From: JBGRPZ01 sp041725955
Lineage (GTDB): Bacteria > Bacteroidota > Bacteroidia > Bacteroidales > JBGRPZ01
NCBI GenBank assembly: GCA_041725955.1
Contig: JBGRQE010000103.1
Span: 1-10,909 of the forward strand
DNA: 10,909 bases
Reading direction: 5' to 3'
A model generated the notes under the pieces. The model worked only from the letters and a program-made list of their open reading frames with translations. It did not search any database and was not told where the DNA came from. The position numbers and the translations under genes are program-made. This document shows positions 1 through 7,058 of the stretch, in pieces (the first letter of the stretch is position 1; the number at the start of each line of letters is the position of its first letter).

Positions 1-537
1 CGGATGCTTTACAAGGTTTGAATATGATGTTTTTTGAAACTTACAAAGCTCCTTAATCAAAACTCCATCCAATGACCATTTTTGAATATGATACGCGCCC
101 TGATAGTTATCGTTAAAGGCAACAATTAACTCATTCTTAGAATTAATCTTAAATGCTGTTGTTGCAAACGAAGAGGAAGGAAACTTAAAGCTAGAAATAT
201 AATCTCCACTTTTAGATAAAACCTCAAAACGAGAATTACCCACATTAGCAATTACTATATTATTACTTTTATCTATTTCTAATAACAAAGGCATCAACAA
301 CTCTCCAGGCCCTTTTCCTTTTCTGGCAAGTGTTTGAACATATTTACCTGTTTCAGAATATTTATATATGCAATTGTCTTGTGAGTCTAGTAAATAGAAA
401 TTACCATCTGAGTCTATTGAAAAATCATTAATCTCAGATAATTCATACTCAAATTTATTAATTAACTGAAACTCCAATGTTTGAGAATACAATTGAATCA
501 CTAATAATAAAAGCAATATTAACTTAAGTTTTCCCAT
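1..537 (-). CDS. 6-bladed beta-propeller family exported protein (N-terminal part, runs off window)
   Basis: An open frame of 179 codons runs from ATG at 537 to the window edge without a stop, so the C-terminus is missing. Residues 1-19 (MGKLKLILLLLLVIQLYSQ) form a signal peptide. The following sequence has blade-like repeats typical of NHL/6-bladed beta-propellers: INDFSIDSDGNFYLLDSQDNC, then YKYSETGKYVQTLARKGKGPGE, then a second set with IDKSNNIVIANVGNSRFEVL. The KGKGPGE turn and the D-x-x-G/N-x-x-Y/I-x-x-D pattern are characteristic of the 6-bladed beta-propeller proteins common in Bacteroidota, which are usually exported and poorly characterised. An AGGAAA ribosome binding site lies about 7 nt before the ATG. 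The gene starts 30 nt after a GTTAGGC integron core site (561-567), so it is probably the first gene of the next cassette. Seen: signal peptide and repeats. Inferred: family. Confidence 0.8.
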   Translation of the reverse strand, partial: MGKLKLILLLLLVIQLYSQTLEFQLINKFEYELSEINDFSIDSDGNFYLLDSQDNCIYKYSETGKYVQTLARKGKGPGELLMPLLLEIDKSNNIVIANVGNSRFEVLSKSGDYISSFKFPSSSFATTAFKINSKNELIVAFNDNYQGAYHIQKWSLDGVLIKELCKFQKTSYSNLVKHP

Positions 538-560
538 AATAATTTCCTATCTAATTAATT

Positions 561-586
561 GCCTAACCGCTTGCCATACCCGTGCT
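561..586 (-). repeat. attC remnant, R' half (GTTAGGC core)
   Basis: Read on the minus strand, this segment gives GCACGGGTATGGCAAGCGGTTAGGC. It aligns with the 3' end of the intact attC sites (GCGGCGGGTTAACC...GCCGTTAGG) and ends in a GTTAGGC core that fits the integron GTTRRRY consensus. It directly abuts the stop codon of the 585-1433 gene, and the R'' half that should precede it is absent. It is read as a truncated attC separating that gene from the beta-propeller gene. The divergence is considerable, so the call is moderate. Confidence 0.5.
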
Positions 587-1433
587 ATTTCTCTTCGCAA
601 TTCACTCTTGTTTCCGTATCTGACTCTGTTACTATTGTTACCTTACCTAAATTCATTTTTAGGTTCATTCGCATATCCATATTATAGCTTCTGATATATT
701 TTAGGTTTGAATCATATATAAATTCACCTTCGCCGGTTCCTGTTGCTTCTGATTTAAATTTCTCTGCATTTGTATCTAATTTTATACTAGAGACTACATT
801 GAAATGTGATTTCTCTTCTTCAATTCTTTCTAATCTGTAATCACTTATCACTTTTATTTTCATTATACCCATATTAGCTATCGGGATTTCCAGCGGAACT
901 TCCTGATGAAAAGAATCACCCACCATCATCACGGTATCCGGAAAATTAAATTTGTTAATGGTTTTTGCCATCATTTCTCTTATAGACTTTTCCATAATTT
1001 TTGAAACATTTTCACCAACAACTTCTTTAACTTCAAGTTTGTTTTCAGGATGATAAATAGCATTTACTTTAATGTCTTTCATTTCATCAGGAATCAAGTT
1101 ACCCATATCTTGTCCATTCATTGCAATTTTTGTTTTGTAACCCTTTATTAACATTTCAACATCCAAACAACCGTCAGAATTTGGCTTTGAAGTAATTATT
1201 TCCTGATCCATAGAGATTGTTGATTCAGAATGAATTGGTATACTGATTCCACTTTTCTTGATTTCCTTAAGTATGTGACTGTCAGCTTTAAAATCAACAA
1301 CACTCTCAGATATTATTTCTGTTCTCAATAAATAATGTTTATTTGGCTGAAACTTAAAACTCAAAACAACTGATTCCTGACCAAACAAAACACCAGCAAA
1401 TACAACTAATGATAACAACAACTTCTTCTTCAT
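585..1433 (-). CDS. Exported DUF6263-like protein, function unknown
   Basis: This 282-residue protein has a clear signal peptide (MKKKLLLSLVVFAGVLFGQ, about residues 1-19) and no later membrane segment, so it should be exported or periplasmic. The mature part is beta-rich: FKFQPNKHYLLRTEI near the start, a central stretch with the phrase NMGIMKIKVISDYRLERIEEE, and a late G-x-G-x-G-E-F-x-Y-D motif (TGTGEGEFIYDSNLKY). This layout resembles the DUF6263 proteins of Bacteroidota, whose role is not known; that assignment is by recollection of pattern, not by search. A strong AAGGAG ribosome binding site sits 5 nt before the ATG. Immediately upstream, at 1449-1488, is the interior of an attC, and the stop codon abuts an attC R' half. 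The gene therefore looks like an old cassette whose recombination sites have been lost. Confidence 0.75.
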   Translation of the reverse strand: MKKKLLLSLVVFAGVLFGQESVVLSFKFQPNKHYLLRTEIISESVVDFKADSHILKEIKKSGISIPIHSESTISMDQEIITSKPNSDGCLDVEMLIKGYKTKIAMNGQDMGNLIPDEMKDIKVNAIYHPENKLEVKEVVGENVSKIMEKSIREMMAKTINKFNFPDTVMMVGDSFHQEVPLEIPIANMGIMKIKVISDYRLERIEEEKSHFNVVSSIKLDTNAEKFKSEATGTGEGEFIYDSNLKYIRSYNMDMRMNLKMNLGKVTIVTESDTETRVNCEEK

Positions 1434-1448
1434 TTCATCTCCTTAGTA

Positions 1449-1488
1449 TTACTGCAGCATTGAAACACTGCACGAATAACTACAATTT
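1449..1488 (-). repeat. attC remnant, interior segment only
   Basis: This 40-bp stretch matches the central part of the intact attC at about 7132-7171 with only two differences (CGAAT and AACTAC versus CAAAT and GACTAC). Neither terminal arm is present. It fills nearly all of the gap between the stop codon of the scramblase-like gene (1495) and the ribosome binding site of the DUF6263-like gene. It includes a TGCAG/CTGCA inverted pair around a 10-nt loop. It indicates that an attC once separated the two genes and has been deleted from both sides. Confidence 0.75.
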
Positions 1489-1494
1489 AAAATT

Positions 1495-2085
1495 TTATCT
1501 CTCTTTCAGAACCATATCTATACACATTACTGCTGAAAGAATTAATTTTCTCAACGTACTGTTTTCCGGAACCTTTTCCGATATCTCCAAAACATAGTTA
1601 TCTGCACTTGTAAACAATTCTTTTCCTAATCCATTCCATTTCTTTGTCACTCTCGCAAACTCTTCATTTTCCAAAATAAACTTAAAATCCCATCCTGTCC
1701 ATTTACCTTTCAGTAAACACACAACTTCATCTTTATTATTTAATACATTAAACTTTCCGCCTATAGAAAAAAACTTTTGCTTGAAACCTCCAATATGGTT
1801 ATCATTTTCATCGTATACCATTACTTCTGAAACAAAAAAGGATACTCCTCTTTTTATTGTTAATAATTTCTGGCCTTCGGGATTTTTTATCTCTATATGA
1901 AATGGAGTTAGTGTTTTATATTTTGTGAACCTGAATAACTTTGTAAAGAAGCCTAAATTTTCTTCTCTACATTCCAGAACAATTTCTCCATTTGATGGTT
2001 CATAAATATCATAATTATTTGCTGCCTTAAAGATTCCTAAATGTTCCTTTACTAAAAACAAGTTACTGTTTAATACGTGATTCAT
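1495..2085 (-). CDS. Phospholipid scramblase / LURP-one-related family protein
   Basis: A 196-residue cytosolic-type protein without a signal peptide. The sequence shows the features of the bacterial scramblase/LURP-one (Tubby-like fold) family: N-terminal FLVKEHLGIFKAANNYDIYE (residues 10-29), ECREENLGFFTKLFRF, PFHIEIKNPEG, SEVMVYDENDNHIGGFKQKF, GKWTGWDFKFI, FARVTKKWNGLGKELFTSADNY, and the family's C-terminal ILSAVMCIDMVLKE. The usual fold is a 12-stranded beta-barrel around a hydrophobic C-terminal helix. That helix (about residues 180-193) is present, and the length is normal, so the protein looks intact. Its biochemical role in bacteria is not established; the name should not be taken as proof of lipid scrambling. 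AGAGGA lies 5 nt before the ATG. attC fragments flank the gene on both sides (2124-2182 and 1449-1488). Confidence 0.88.
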   Translation of the reverse strand: MNHVLNSNLFLVKEHLGIFKAANNYDIYEPSNGEIVLECREENLGFFTKLFRFTKYKTLTPFHIEIKNPEGQKLLTIKRGVSFFVSEVMVYDENDNHIGGFKQKFFSIGGKFNVLNNKDEVVCLLKGKWTGWDFKFILENEEFARVTKKWNGLGKELFTSADNYVLEISEKVPENSTLRKLILSAVMCIDMVLKER

Positions 2086-2123
2086 TAATTCCTCTAATTT
2101 CTATAATTTATTTTAAGATTGTT

Positions 2124-2182
2124 GTTTACTACAGCAACGAAGCACTGCCCAAATGACTATAATTTTTAATCGAACTAAAACA
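2124..2182 (-). repeat. attC remnant, interior segment
   Basis: The stretch matches the middle of the intact attC sites (compare 7131-7185): TTTACTACAGCAACGAAGCA, then the CAAATGACTA and AATCGAACTA blocks. The GC-rich arms that define a working attC are missing on the upstream side. On the other side only a weak trace (CAACACATATTAC ... TGTTATG, 2204-2237) might be a decayed R'' arm. It lies upstream of the scramblase-like gene, between it and the LamG-like gene. A recombinationally dead attC is the simplest reading. Confidence 0.7.
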
Positions 2183-2307
2183 AACATACAAAAATTTAAT
2201 AAACAACACATATTACATGCTTTCTTACATGTTATGTATAATTAAAGGACAATCTAAAAATCGAAGAGTAAAACCTAAATCGGAATAAATTGAAAAGATA
2301 AACGAGT

Positions 2308-2352
2308 CATCAAGTTTTGATGCTATATTTTAGTATATATTACTAAATATGC
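2308..2352 (-). terminator. Two adjacent hairpins 3' of the LamG-like gene (possible terminator)
   Basis: The first hairpin, at 2322-2352, pairs GCATATTTAGTA with a bulged partner around a TATA loop and reaches the TAG stop of the 2352-3485 gene. The second, CATCAA-GTT-TTGATG at 2308-2322, is a perfect 6-bp stem that follows it directly. Both lie just downstream of the gene in its reading direction. There is no convincing U-tract, so termination is uncertain; transcript-end protection is another possibility. Confidence 0.3.
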
Positions 2353-3485
2353 TATTCACCTATATTAAATATCTTAATACCATCCATATCTGACATACGT
2401 GTAATGAATCCCCAACCAAATTTCTTTTCGGAGATTTCTAGTACTAATTCATTCTTTCCTCTATTTAAAGGTAAGTCAATTATTTTGTGCCCATCAACAA
2501 CATACCCTCGTTCTTTGTAGTTTTCGGATTCTGTAAAACTGTTATCTCCTTCAAATATTTTTTTAGAGTTAAGATAAATCCTAATTTTATCACTATACCC
2601 AAAATTAAGTTTTTTATTCTGTTTTTTATTCGACTCTATAATAACTTTAGCTAATACAGTATTTGTTGTCTTAGTAACGTTGAAATGTCTGTTTAAATTT
2701 ATTAAATGATTTTCCTCAGCACTTATAGAATGCCATTTATCCATTTTTTTATTTAAATATTCTATATCCTTTGTAAAGTTGTAGTTATTATAGGGATCTG
2801 AAACAAGCCAATTTGAAATATAAGATTTGTCTTCATTATTGGATTCTCTCAATTTTTCAGAATTAAAAGAAGTATGATATTTTATAAACTTAAGGTTTTT
2901 GAAAATCGCCGGATGATAACTATAAACCCCAACCGAACCAATTTTTGCATCATGCTTCAATTTTACCGCTAAAGTATGATTTTGACTATTATTTAAATAA
3001 ACTTTTGCTGTGTCACCGATCACTTCAATTTTTACGTGAAACCATTGCTTTGTTGGAATATCAGCCACTGCTTGATATGATTTTCCATTATACAATTGCC
3101 AAGTTGCTGAACTGTTAAAAATCGGATCATATTGTACTGCATCCCATTGCCCACTTGTATGAGGTTGGAAATAAATACATTCAAAGTTGTTCAGTTTACT
3201 TATTCTAAATGCCAGTCCCAAAAAAGCTCTTTTAGTCGGTGAAAACAAATCACATTCAATTACGCCATTTTCAAATTCTAATCCCTCAAGATATGCAATA
3301 CCAACTCCCTCAGAAATTGATGTTGTCGTGTTGGGACCATACCCAACAACTTTAGCAGAACCTAATGTTTTCCAGTTTTTTGATGAAAAATTGACATTTT
3401 CTATATTCAATTGTGCTAAACTTAAGCTTGTACTCAAAAATATAAATAATAGTACAAGATTTATTTTTTCTTTGAAGTATGACAT
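2352..3485 (-). CDS. Exported LamG/concanavalin-like protein with C-terminal beta-sandwich domain
   Basis: A 377-residue protein with a signal peptide at about 1-24 (LVLLFIFLSTSLSLAQ). Residues about 30-205 look like a concanavalin A-like/LamG jelly roll of the type found with glycoside-acting proteins: GLEFENGVIECDLFSP, FLGLAFRISKLNNFECIYFQP, TKQWFHVKIEVIGDTAKVYLN, KIGSVGVYSYHPAIFKNLKF. Residues about 265-377 form a second beta-sandwich (LNFGYSDKIRIYLNSKKIFEG, then LPLNRGKNELVLEISEKKFGW) resembling galactose-binding-like accessory domains. No catalytic motif is recognised, so carbohydrate or surface binding is the cautious inference. GGAG precedes the ATG by 6 nt. It lies 78 bp downstream of the serine hydrolase with no attC between them and with a similar leader, so the two may be co-transcribed or come from one cassette. 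Confidence 0.72.
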   Translation of the reverse strand: MSYFKEKINLVLLFIFLSTSLSLAQLNIENVNFSSKNWKTLGSAKVVGYGPNTTTSISEGVGIAYLEGLEFENGVIECDLFSPTKRAFLGLAFRISKLNNFECIYFQPHTSGQWDAVQYDPIFNSSATWQLYNGKSYQAVADIPTKQWFHVKIEVIGDTAKVYLNNSQNHTLAVKLKHDAKIGSVGVYSYHPAIFKNLKFIKYHTSFNSEKLRESNNEDKSYISNWLVSDPYNNYNFTKDIEYLNKKMDKWHSISAEENHLINLNRHFNVTKTTNTVLAKVIIESNKKQNKKLNFGYSDKIRIYLNSKKIFEGDNSFTESENYKERGYVVDGHKIIDLPLNRGKNELVLEISEKKFGWGFITRMSDMDGIKIFNIGE

Positions 3486-3563
3486 AATTTCTCCAAACTA
3501 GTTTTATACATCAATAATTAAACTTACCACCATAAATAAGTCTATTAGATTTCACTTACAATT

Positions 3564-5051
3564 TTATTTTTTAAATACCTTTTTGAAGTGTAAAGGTTTG
3601 GTGTAAGGAATTGGAACTTTTACAGAATTTATTTTTCCGTTTTTATCTTTTTCTACCTCAAAGTTAAATTTATAATCCCCTTTATAATGATTTGTAAATG
3701 CTGTAAAACTCATATTTGAATTATATTTTGAAGTACCAATAAAATCGTAATACTTAAAGATTAATTCATTTGAATTTTCGAAATACAATCTAAGATTTCC
3801 GTATGCCGGATGATTATAAGTTCCTTCTATGTCATTAATTAATTCTTTGGTTTCAGACAGTATACTGTATCTTTTAATCTCTTTTGCAGCAGCTTCCGGA
3901 TTTGCTCTTTTTTCTATTATTTTGTCGAGTTCAGGCATTCGATTAAAATCATCTTTAAGAAATATATTAATTGCATAAAGAACTAACAGAGTCTGTAAAT
4001 CTGTTTCCTGATTTGTTAAGATCACTATACCAAATCCTTTTTCAGAATTAAATTGTATTCTTGAACTTTGTCCAGGATTTCTGCCATCATGATAAATAGT
4101 GCCATTTTCCAGATCAACCTCCCATCCAATTCCATAAAATACTTTTGATGAGGCATATCGAACAGTTAACGGACTAGTTAAATATTCAAATTCTTTTTTA
4201 GAAATAAATTCATTTTTGTTTATAGTTCCGGAATTCACCAGCATTTTTAGCCATTTGGCCATATCGTTTATTGAAGAAGTTATGCTGCCAGCTGGTGCAT
4301 AAGTATCATTCCCTTTTTGTGGGATTCTTGTAACACCATTATTGCTATAACTTAATGTATATTCCTTGTTTTTCATAAATTCATCAAAGCGAGTGTAAGA
4401 ATTATTCATTCCGATAGGTTCAAATATTTCAGTTCGTATTAACTCATTCCACGATTTTCCAGCCGCTTTTTCTTCAACCAGTCCGGCAACTGCGTACATA
4501 AAATTATTATACAGAAATTTTTCACGAAAACTACCGTCAAAGCTCAAATGTTTAACTCTTTCTAATAGTTCACTAATGTCAAAATCTGGTCCATATATCA
4601 TATAATAATGTTGACCCACTCCTACCCGATGCGTAAGCAAATCTAAAAGGGTTGCATTTTGGGCGGCGTATTTATCCTTAAGAGTAAAATCGGGTAAATA
4701 TTTTACTACTTTATCATTCCAGTTTAGTTTTTTTTGTTTAACTAATCTGGAAGCAATCATTCCTGTAAAGGCTTTAGTACAAGAAGCAATTTCGAAGAGA
4801 GTATTATTTGTAACTGGGAGCTTTTCTTCAACATTCCTGTATCCAAAACTATTTTTATAAATCAACTTGTTATTATAAATTATGGCGATTGCCATACCTG
4901 TATTATTACCTTTTTCACGTAAGCTATCAGTTAATTCTAAAAAATAAGCTAATTTTTCTTCATCTGAATATTTGAGATCGTCTTTTTTATCTGACTGGCA
5001 TATTGCGAAAGTTGATGACAACAAAATCACAAAAAATAATTTATACTTCAT
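3564..5051 (-). CDS. Secreted serine hydrolase, class C beta-lactamase/DD-peptidase fold, with DUF3471-like C-terminal domain
   Basis: A 495-residue protein with a signal peptide (MKYKLFFVILLSSTFAICQ). The penicillin-recognising serine hydrolase domain covers about residues 33-380 and keeps the key motifs: S90-C-T-K93 (nucleophile serine and general-base lysine), Y181-N-N183 (YxN), and H321-D-G323, the equivalent of KTG/HxG. Supporting sequence includes LLTHRVGV, PAGSITSSINDMAKW and YGIGWEVD. Residues about 395-495 (YSILSETKELINDIEGTYNH to the end) form a beta-barrel resembling DUF3471. Members act as esterases, D-aminopeptidases, DD-peptidases or beta-lactamases; the substrate cannot be told from sequence. 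All three motifs are present, so activity is likely. GGAG lies before the ATG. Directly upstream is the attC R'' half of the neighbouring cassette, whose R' half has been lost at this border. Confidence 0.9.
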   Translation of the reverse strand: MKYKLFFVILLSSTFAICQSDKKDDLKYSDEEKLAYFLELTDSLREKGNNTGMAIAIIYNNKLIYKNSFGYRNVEEKLPVTNNTLFEIASCTKAFTGMIASRLVKQKKLNWNDKVVKYLPDFTLKDKYAAQNATLLDLLTHRVGVGQHYYMIYGPDFDISELLERVKHLSFDGSFREKFLYNNFMYAVAGLVEEKAAGKSWNELIRTEIFEPIGMNNSYTRFDEFMKNKEYTLSYSNNGVTRIPQKGNDTYAPAGSITSSINDMAKWLKMLVNSGTINKNEFISKKEFEYLTSPLTVRYASSKVFYGIGWEVDLENGTIYHDGRNPGQSSRIQFNSEKGFGIVILTNQETDLQTLLVLYAINIFLKDDFNRMPELDKIIEKRANPEAAAKEIKRYSILSETKELINDIEGTYNHPAYGNLRLYFENSNELIFKYYDFIGTSKYNSNMSFTAFTNHYKGDYKFNFEVEKDKNGKINSVKVPIPYTKPLHFKKVFKK

Positions 5052-5124
5052 TTAATATTCTCCGAGCTAGTTTAGCTAAAAGACGATACTTTTGTATTAT
5101 TTGTTACAAATTTCCAGATGCATA

Positions 5125-5229
5125 TTTACCGTAACAACGAAGTGCCGCACAAATGACAATAATTTTTAATCGAACTATCACCCCCAACACACGATACGGC
5201 GGTCGGTGTTGAACCGCTTGTTATATGCC
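5125..5229 (-). repeat. attC, R'' half only
   Basis: The segment is collinear with the R'' half of the intact attC sites, from the TTTACYGYARCA interior through CGGCGGTCGGTGTTGAACCG to CTTGTTATATGCC. The R' half expected between 5051 and 5125 is absent. It is the attC of the metallo-beta-lactamase-fold cassette: the outer GTTATATGC (5220-5228) is the exact reverse complement of that cassette's start at 6347-6355. Without its partner arm the site cannot fold into an active attC. Confidence 0.85.
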
Positions 5230-5257
5230 ATTTTAATGTACCAAAAAATACTATAAA

Positions 5258-6313
5258 TCAATTAATCATTTCTTTCAAGATTATTTCTATACCTACTTCA
5301 TCATCTCTTAAATTAACTATTAATCTTTTATAATAAATATCACTTAAAATAATATTTCCTTTTTCACTTTTTGAAAATGATTGAAGTCTTCCATATTCAG
5401 AATCTATTCTTTTCGATTTTACATTATGTTTTATTATGGGAGAAGAAATTTTAAAATACCTTGAATCGTTATCTACAAATACTGTAGCATCTTTCAATAT
5501 TCTAATATTTCCGTTTACTGAATCATCTTCAGCAACCTCAAAGATTAAATCATAATCATTAAATATTTTTTTTACTTCTATATTATGATTTCTTAAAATT
5601 TGCCCCCATTTATGTGGTTTATATAACTTTATTGTATAGTCTAGTAATTCTACTCCCCCATATTTACCGTGACCTGGAACAACATACTTAGCTGATCCAT
5701 ATTCTTTTTTTACCTTCATTATTGTGTTTGACCATTCACTTATATTGGCATCAGCTATATTTCCAACCCAACCATTATAATTTCTAACTTCATTTCCACC
5801 AAATAATACTTTTTCTTTTGATACCCAAACGACAATTCCATCAGTTGTATGGGCTGCTCCTAAAAAATGACAAATAACATTTTCTCTCCCAACTTTGATT
5901 TCCAATTTTGGATCAAATCCAATTTCAGGAATCGGCAAATTCTTTAATTTTGCAATCTCTTGAGTTTTTACATATGAATATGTTTTTATACCAAATTCTT
6001 TTACCACATCTAAACCTTCCATTGCATCAGGATGCCATCTATCAATAACATATGCAACTATTCTAACATTTAACTCCTCTTTAACCCAGTTTAGTAATTC
6101 TTTTGTAACTTCATCGGATGGAGGCGTGGATACAATAATCGCTTCTCCGTTGTTTTTATATATTAGACCATTACTTCTTGAATGAGTATGAATGTAAGAG
6201 TTTTCTGTAATTTTTGTGATTGTTAATCTTTCTGAAATTTTTATGTTTTGTCCATAAAATATTTGAATGTTAAGTAATGACAATAGAATAAAAGACCAGT
6301 AGAATTTGTTCAT
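5258..6313 (-). CDS. Secreted subclass B1-like metallo-beta-lactamase-fold protein with altered zinc ligands and C-terminal extension
   Basis: A 351-residue protein with a signal peptide at about 1-22 (ending IFYGQN). Residues about 25-232 follow the subclass B1 plan: ITENSYIHT, YVIDRWHPDAMEGLDVVKEF, FLGAAHTTDGIVVWVSKEKV, LFGGNEVRN, VGNIADANISEW, and AKYVVPGHGKYGGVELLDYT. The family motif HxHxD appears here as R92-W-H94-P-D96. H155 and H215 are kept, but the cysteine of FGGC is N174, and the aspartate of DTP is S63. Two of six canonical zinc ligands are therefore changed, so a normal dinuclear site is doubtful. Residues 233-351 form an extra beta-rich tail not found in B1 enzymes. It could be a repurposed or inactive binding protein, or a hydrolase with another metal arrangement. 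The ribosome site is weak (AGGT). It is the only gene of its cassette. Confidence 0.85.
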   Translation of the reverse strand: MNKFYWSFILLSLLNIQIFYGQNIKISERLTITKITENSYIHTHSRSNGLIYKNNGEAIIVSTPPSDEVTKELLNWVKEELNVRIVAYVIDRWHPDAMEGLDVVKEFGIKTYSYVKTQEIAKLKNLPIPEIGFDPKLEIKVGRENVICHFLGAAHTTDGIVVWVSKEKVLFGGNEVRNYNGWVGNIADANISEWSNTIMKVKKEYGSAKYVVPGHGKYGGVELLDYTIKLYKPHKWGQILRNHNIEVKKIFNDYDLIFEVAEDDSVNGNIRILKDATVFVDNDSRYFKISSPIIKHNVKSKRIDSEYGRLQSFSKSEKGNIILSDIYYKRLIVNLRDDEVGIEIILKEMIN

Positions 6314-6346
6314 AATTTTTACCTATAACTTCCTTTTTAAATACTA

Positions 6347-6400
6347 GCATATAACGGCTCCGCGGTTAACCCGCCGCTTAGTGATACAACGACAAACTAA
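6347..6400 (-). repeat. attC, R' half only
   Basis: AACGGCTCCGCGGTTAACCC, then GCCGCTTAG and a tail GATACAACGACAAACTAA, match the R' half of the intact sites nearly base for base. Homology then stops abruptly at about 6400, and no R'' partner occurs anywhere up to the cold-shock gene. This is the far border of the cold-shock cassette and the start point (GTTATATGC) of the MBL-fold cassette. A deletion or replacement has removed the interior and the R'' arm. Confidence 0.85.
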
Positions 6401-6616
6401 ATTTTATTTCCAATTTAATAGCTTCAGAATAGATTAAGATACCTATTTGCATAACTTCGGGTAATTGTGTATTTCAAATATAAAATCTTATTGCGTTATA
6501 AATATTTAAACTAAAAACGATGGTGACTAACTTGAAACTTAAATTAGTTATTAAATTAATGAGACGCTATAAATTATTGAAAATATACTGGGGGAATTGT
6601 TGATTTGATTAAAGTA
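6401..6616. other. Intergenic stretch with no recognised gene
   Basis: This AT-rich segment lies between the truncated attC and the cold-shock terminator. It replaces the attC interior and R'' arm that should be here. A 27-codon frame at 6520-6603 on the plus strand has no ribosome binding site and is not supported. Nothing else is recognised. Confidence 0.6.
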
Positions 6617-6649
6617 AGTAAAAAACTCCCAGTTAGAGAGTTTTTTACT
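6617..6649 (-). terminator. Rho-independent terminator of the cold-shock gene
   Basis: A perfect 12-bp inverted repeat, AGTAAAAAACTC (6617-6628) and GAGTTTTTTACT (6638-6649), with a 9-nt loop, lies 16 bp after the cold-shock stop codon. Each arm carries a homopolymer run, so transcripts of either strand end with a T-rich segment and the element could work in both directions. It isolates the cold-shock gene from the MBL-fold cassette downstream. Confidence 0.85.
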
Positions 6650-6664
6650 AGAAATTATAAAATT

Positions 6665-6874
6665 TTATATAATACTAACAGCGTTGGCCTGTGGACCTTT
6701 TGGCCCTTCTGTTATAGTAAATTCTACCTTGTCACCTTCTTCAAGTGATTTATAACCATCGCCCATAATTGCCTGATAATGAACGAATACATCACTCCCG
6801 TTTTCTTGTGTTATAAATCCAAATCCTTTTGTTCCATTAAACCATTTCACGGTTCCAACTTTGCGCTCTGTCAT
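6665..6874 (-). CDS. Cold-shock domain protein, CspA family
   Basis: A full-length 69-residue single cold-shock domain. The order VGTVKWFNGTKGFGFI (residues 6-21) and DVFVHYQAI (28-36) supplies the RNP1 (KGFGFI) and RNP2 (VFVHY) nucleic-acid-binding motifs. The remaining strands (GDKVEFTITEGPKGPQANAV) complete the five-stranded OB barrel. Such proteins bind single-stranded RNA and DNA in the cytoplasm and melt RNA structure; whether this one is cold-induced is not shown. AGGAG lies about 10 nt before the ATG. Unlike its neighbours it has a leader of about 190 nt from the attC cut point, a candidate promoter and its own strong terminator, so it behaves as an independent unit inside the array. 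Its attC is reduced to the R' half. Confidence 0.97.
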   Translation of the reverse strand: MTERKVGTVKWFNGTKGFGFITQENGSDVFVHYQAIMGDGYKSLEEGDKVEFTITEGPKGPQANAVSII

Positions 6875-7002
6875 AATACAGATTCTCCTAATAATAATTG
6901 TAAAATTTGACAGGGTAAAAACATAAGGAAGGAAAAAACAACTTTTTACTACTTAAAATCTTTAAAACTGTCATTCGACTACTAAGATAAACATATTATG
7001 TA

Positions 7003-7031
7003 TTAATACCTAATTATTTTTCAGGATTCAA
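7003..7031 (-). promoter_or_regulatory. Candidate sigma-70-type promoter for the cold-shock gene
   Basis: On the minus strand TTGAAT (7026-7031) and TATTAA (7003-7008) are separated by 17 nt, which is the optimal spacing for a housekeeping promoter. It would give a leader of roughly 120 nt, consistent with the long leaders of csp genes. The -10 match is only partial, and AT-rich DNA gives chance hits, so this is tentative. Confidence 0.35.
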
Positions 7032-7058
7032 GAAAATATTTGCTTGCCAATCATAAAA

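Larger units (their letters stand above)
5125..6354 (-). mobile_element. Integron gene cassette carrying the MBL-fold gene (attC truncated)
   Basis: The cassette starts after the G of a GTTATATGC core (6347-6355) and contains one gene. It ends in an attC of which only the R'' half remains. The matching 9-nt ends in inverted orientation identify both ends as belonging to one former circular cassette. The 42-nt leader before the ATG shows no evident promoter. Loss of the R' arm suggests that the cassette is now fixed to the serine hydrolase region. Confidence 0.75.

Noticed and set aside
1409..1597. Plus-strand open frame of 62 codons
   Set aside because: Antisense to the scramblase-like gene and the attC remnant, no ribosome binding site, low-complexity product.
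3187..3501. Plus-strand open frame of 104 codons
   Set aside because: Entirely antisense to the LamG-like gene, whose signal peptide and domains are convincing; no ribosome binding site.
5065..5077. Small inverted repeat AGCTA-GTT-TAGCT and the nearby TTTGTTACAAA (5100-5110) as operator sites before the serine hydrolase
   Set aside because: Short, AT-rich and unaccompanied by any regulator gene; chance occurrence cannot be excluded.
6520..6603. Plus-strand mini-ORF of 27 codons (MVTNLKLKLVIK...)
   Set aside because: No ribosome binding site, opposite to all neighbours, and chance length in AT-rich DNA.
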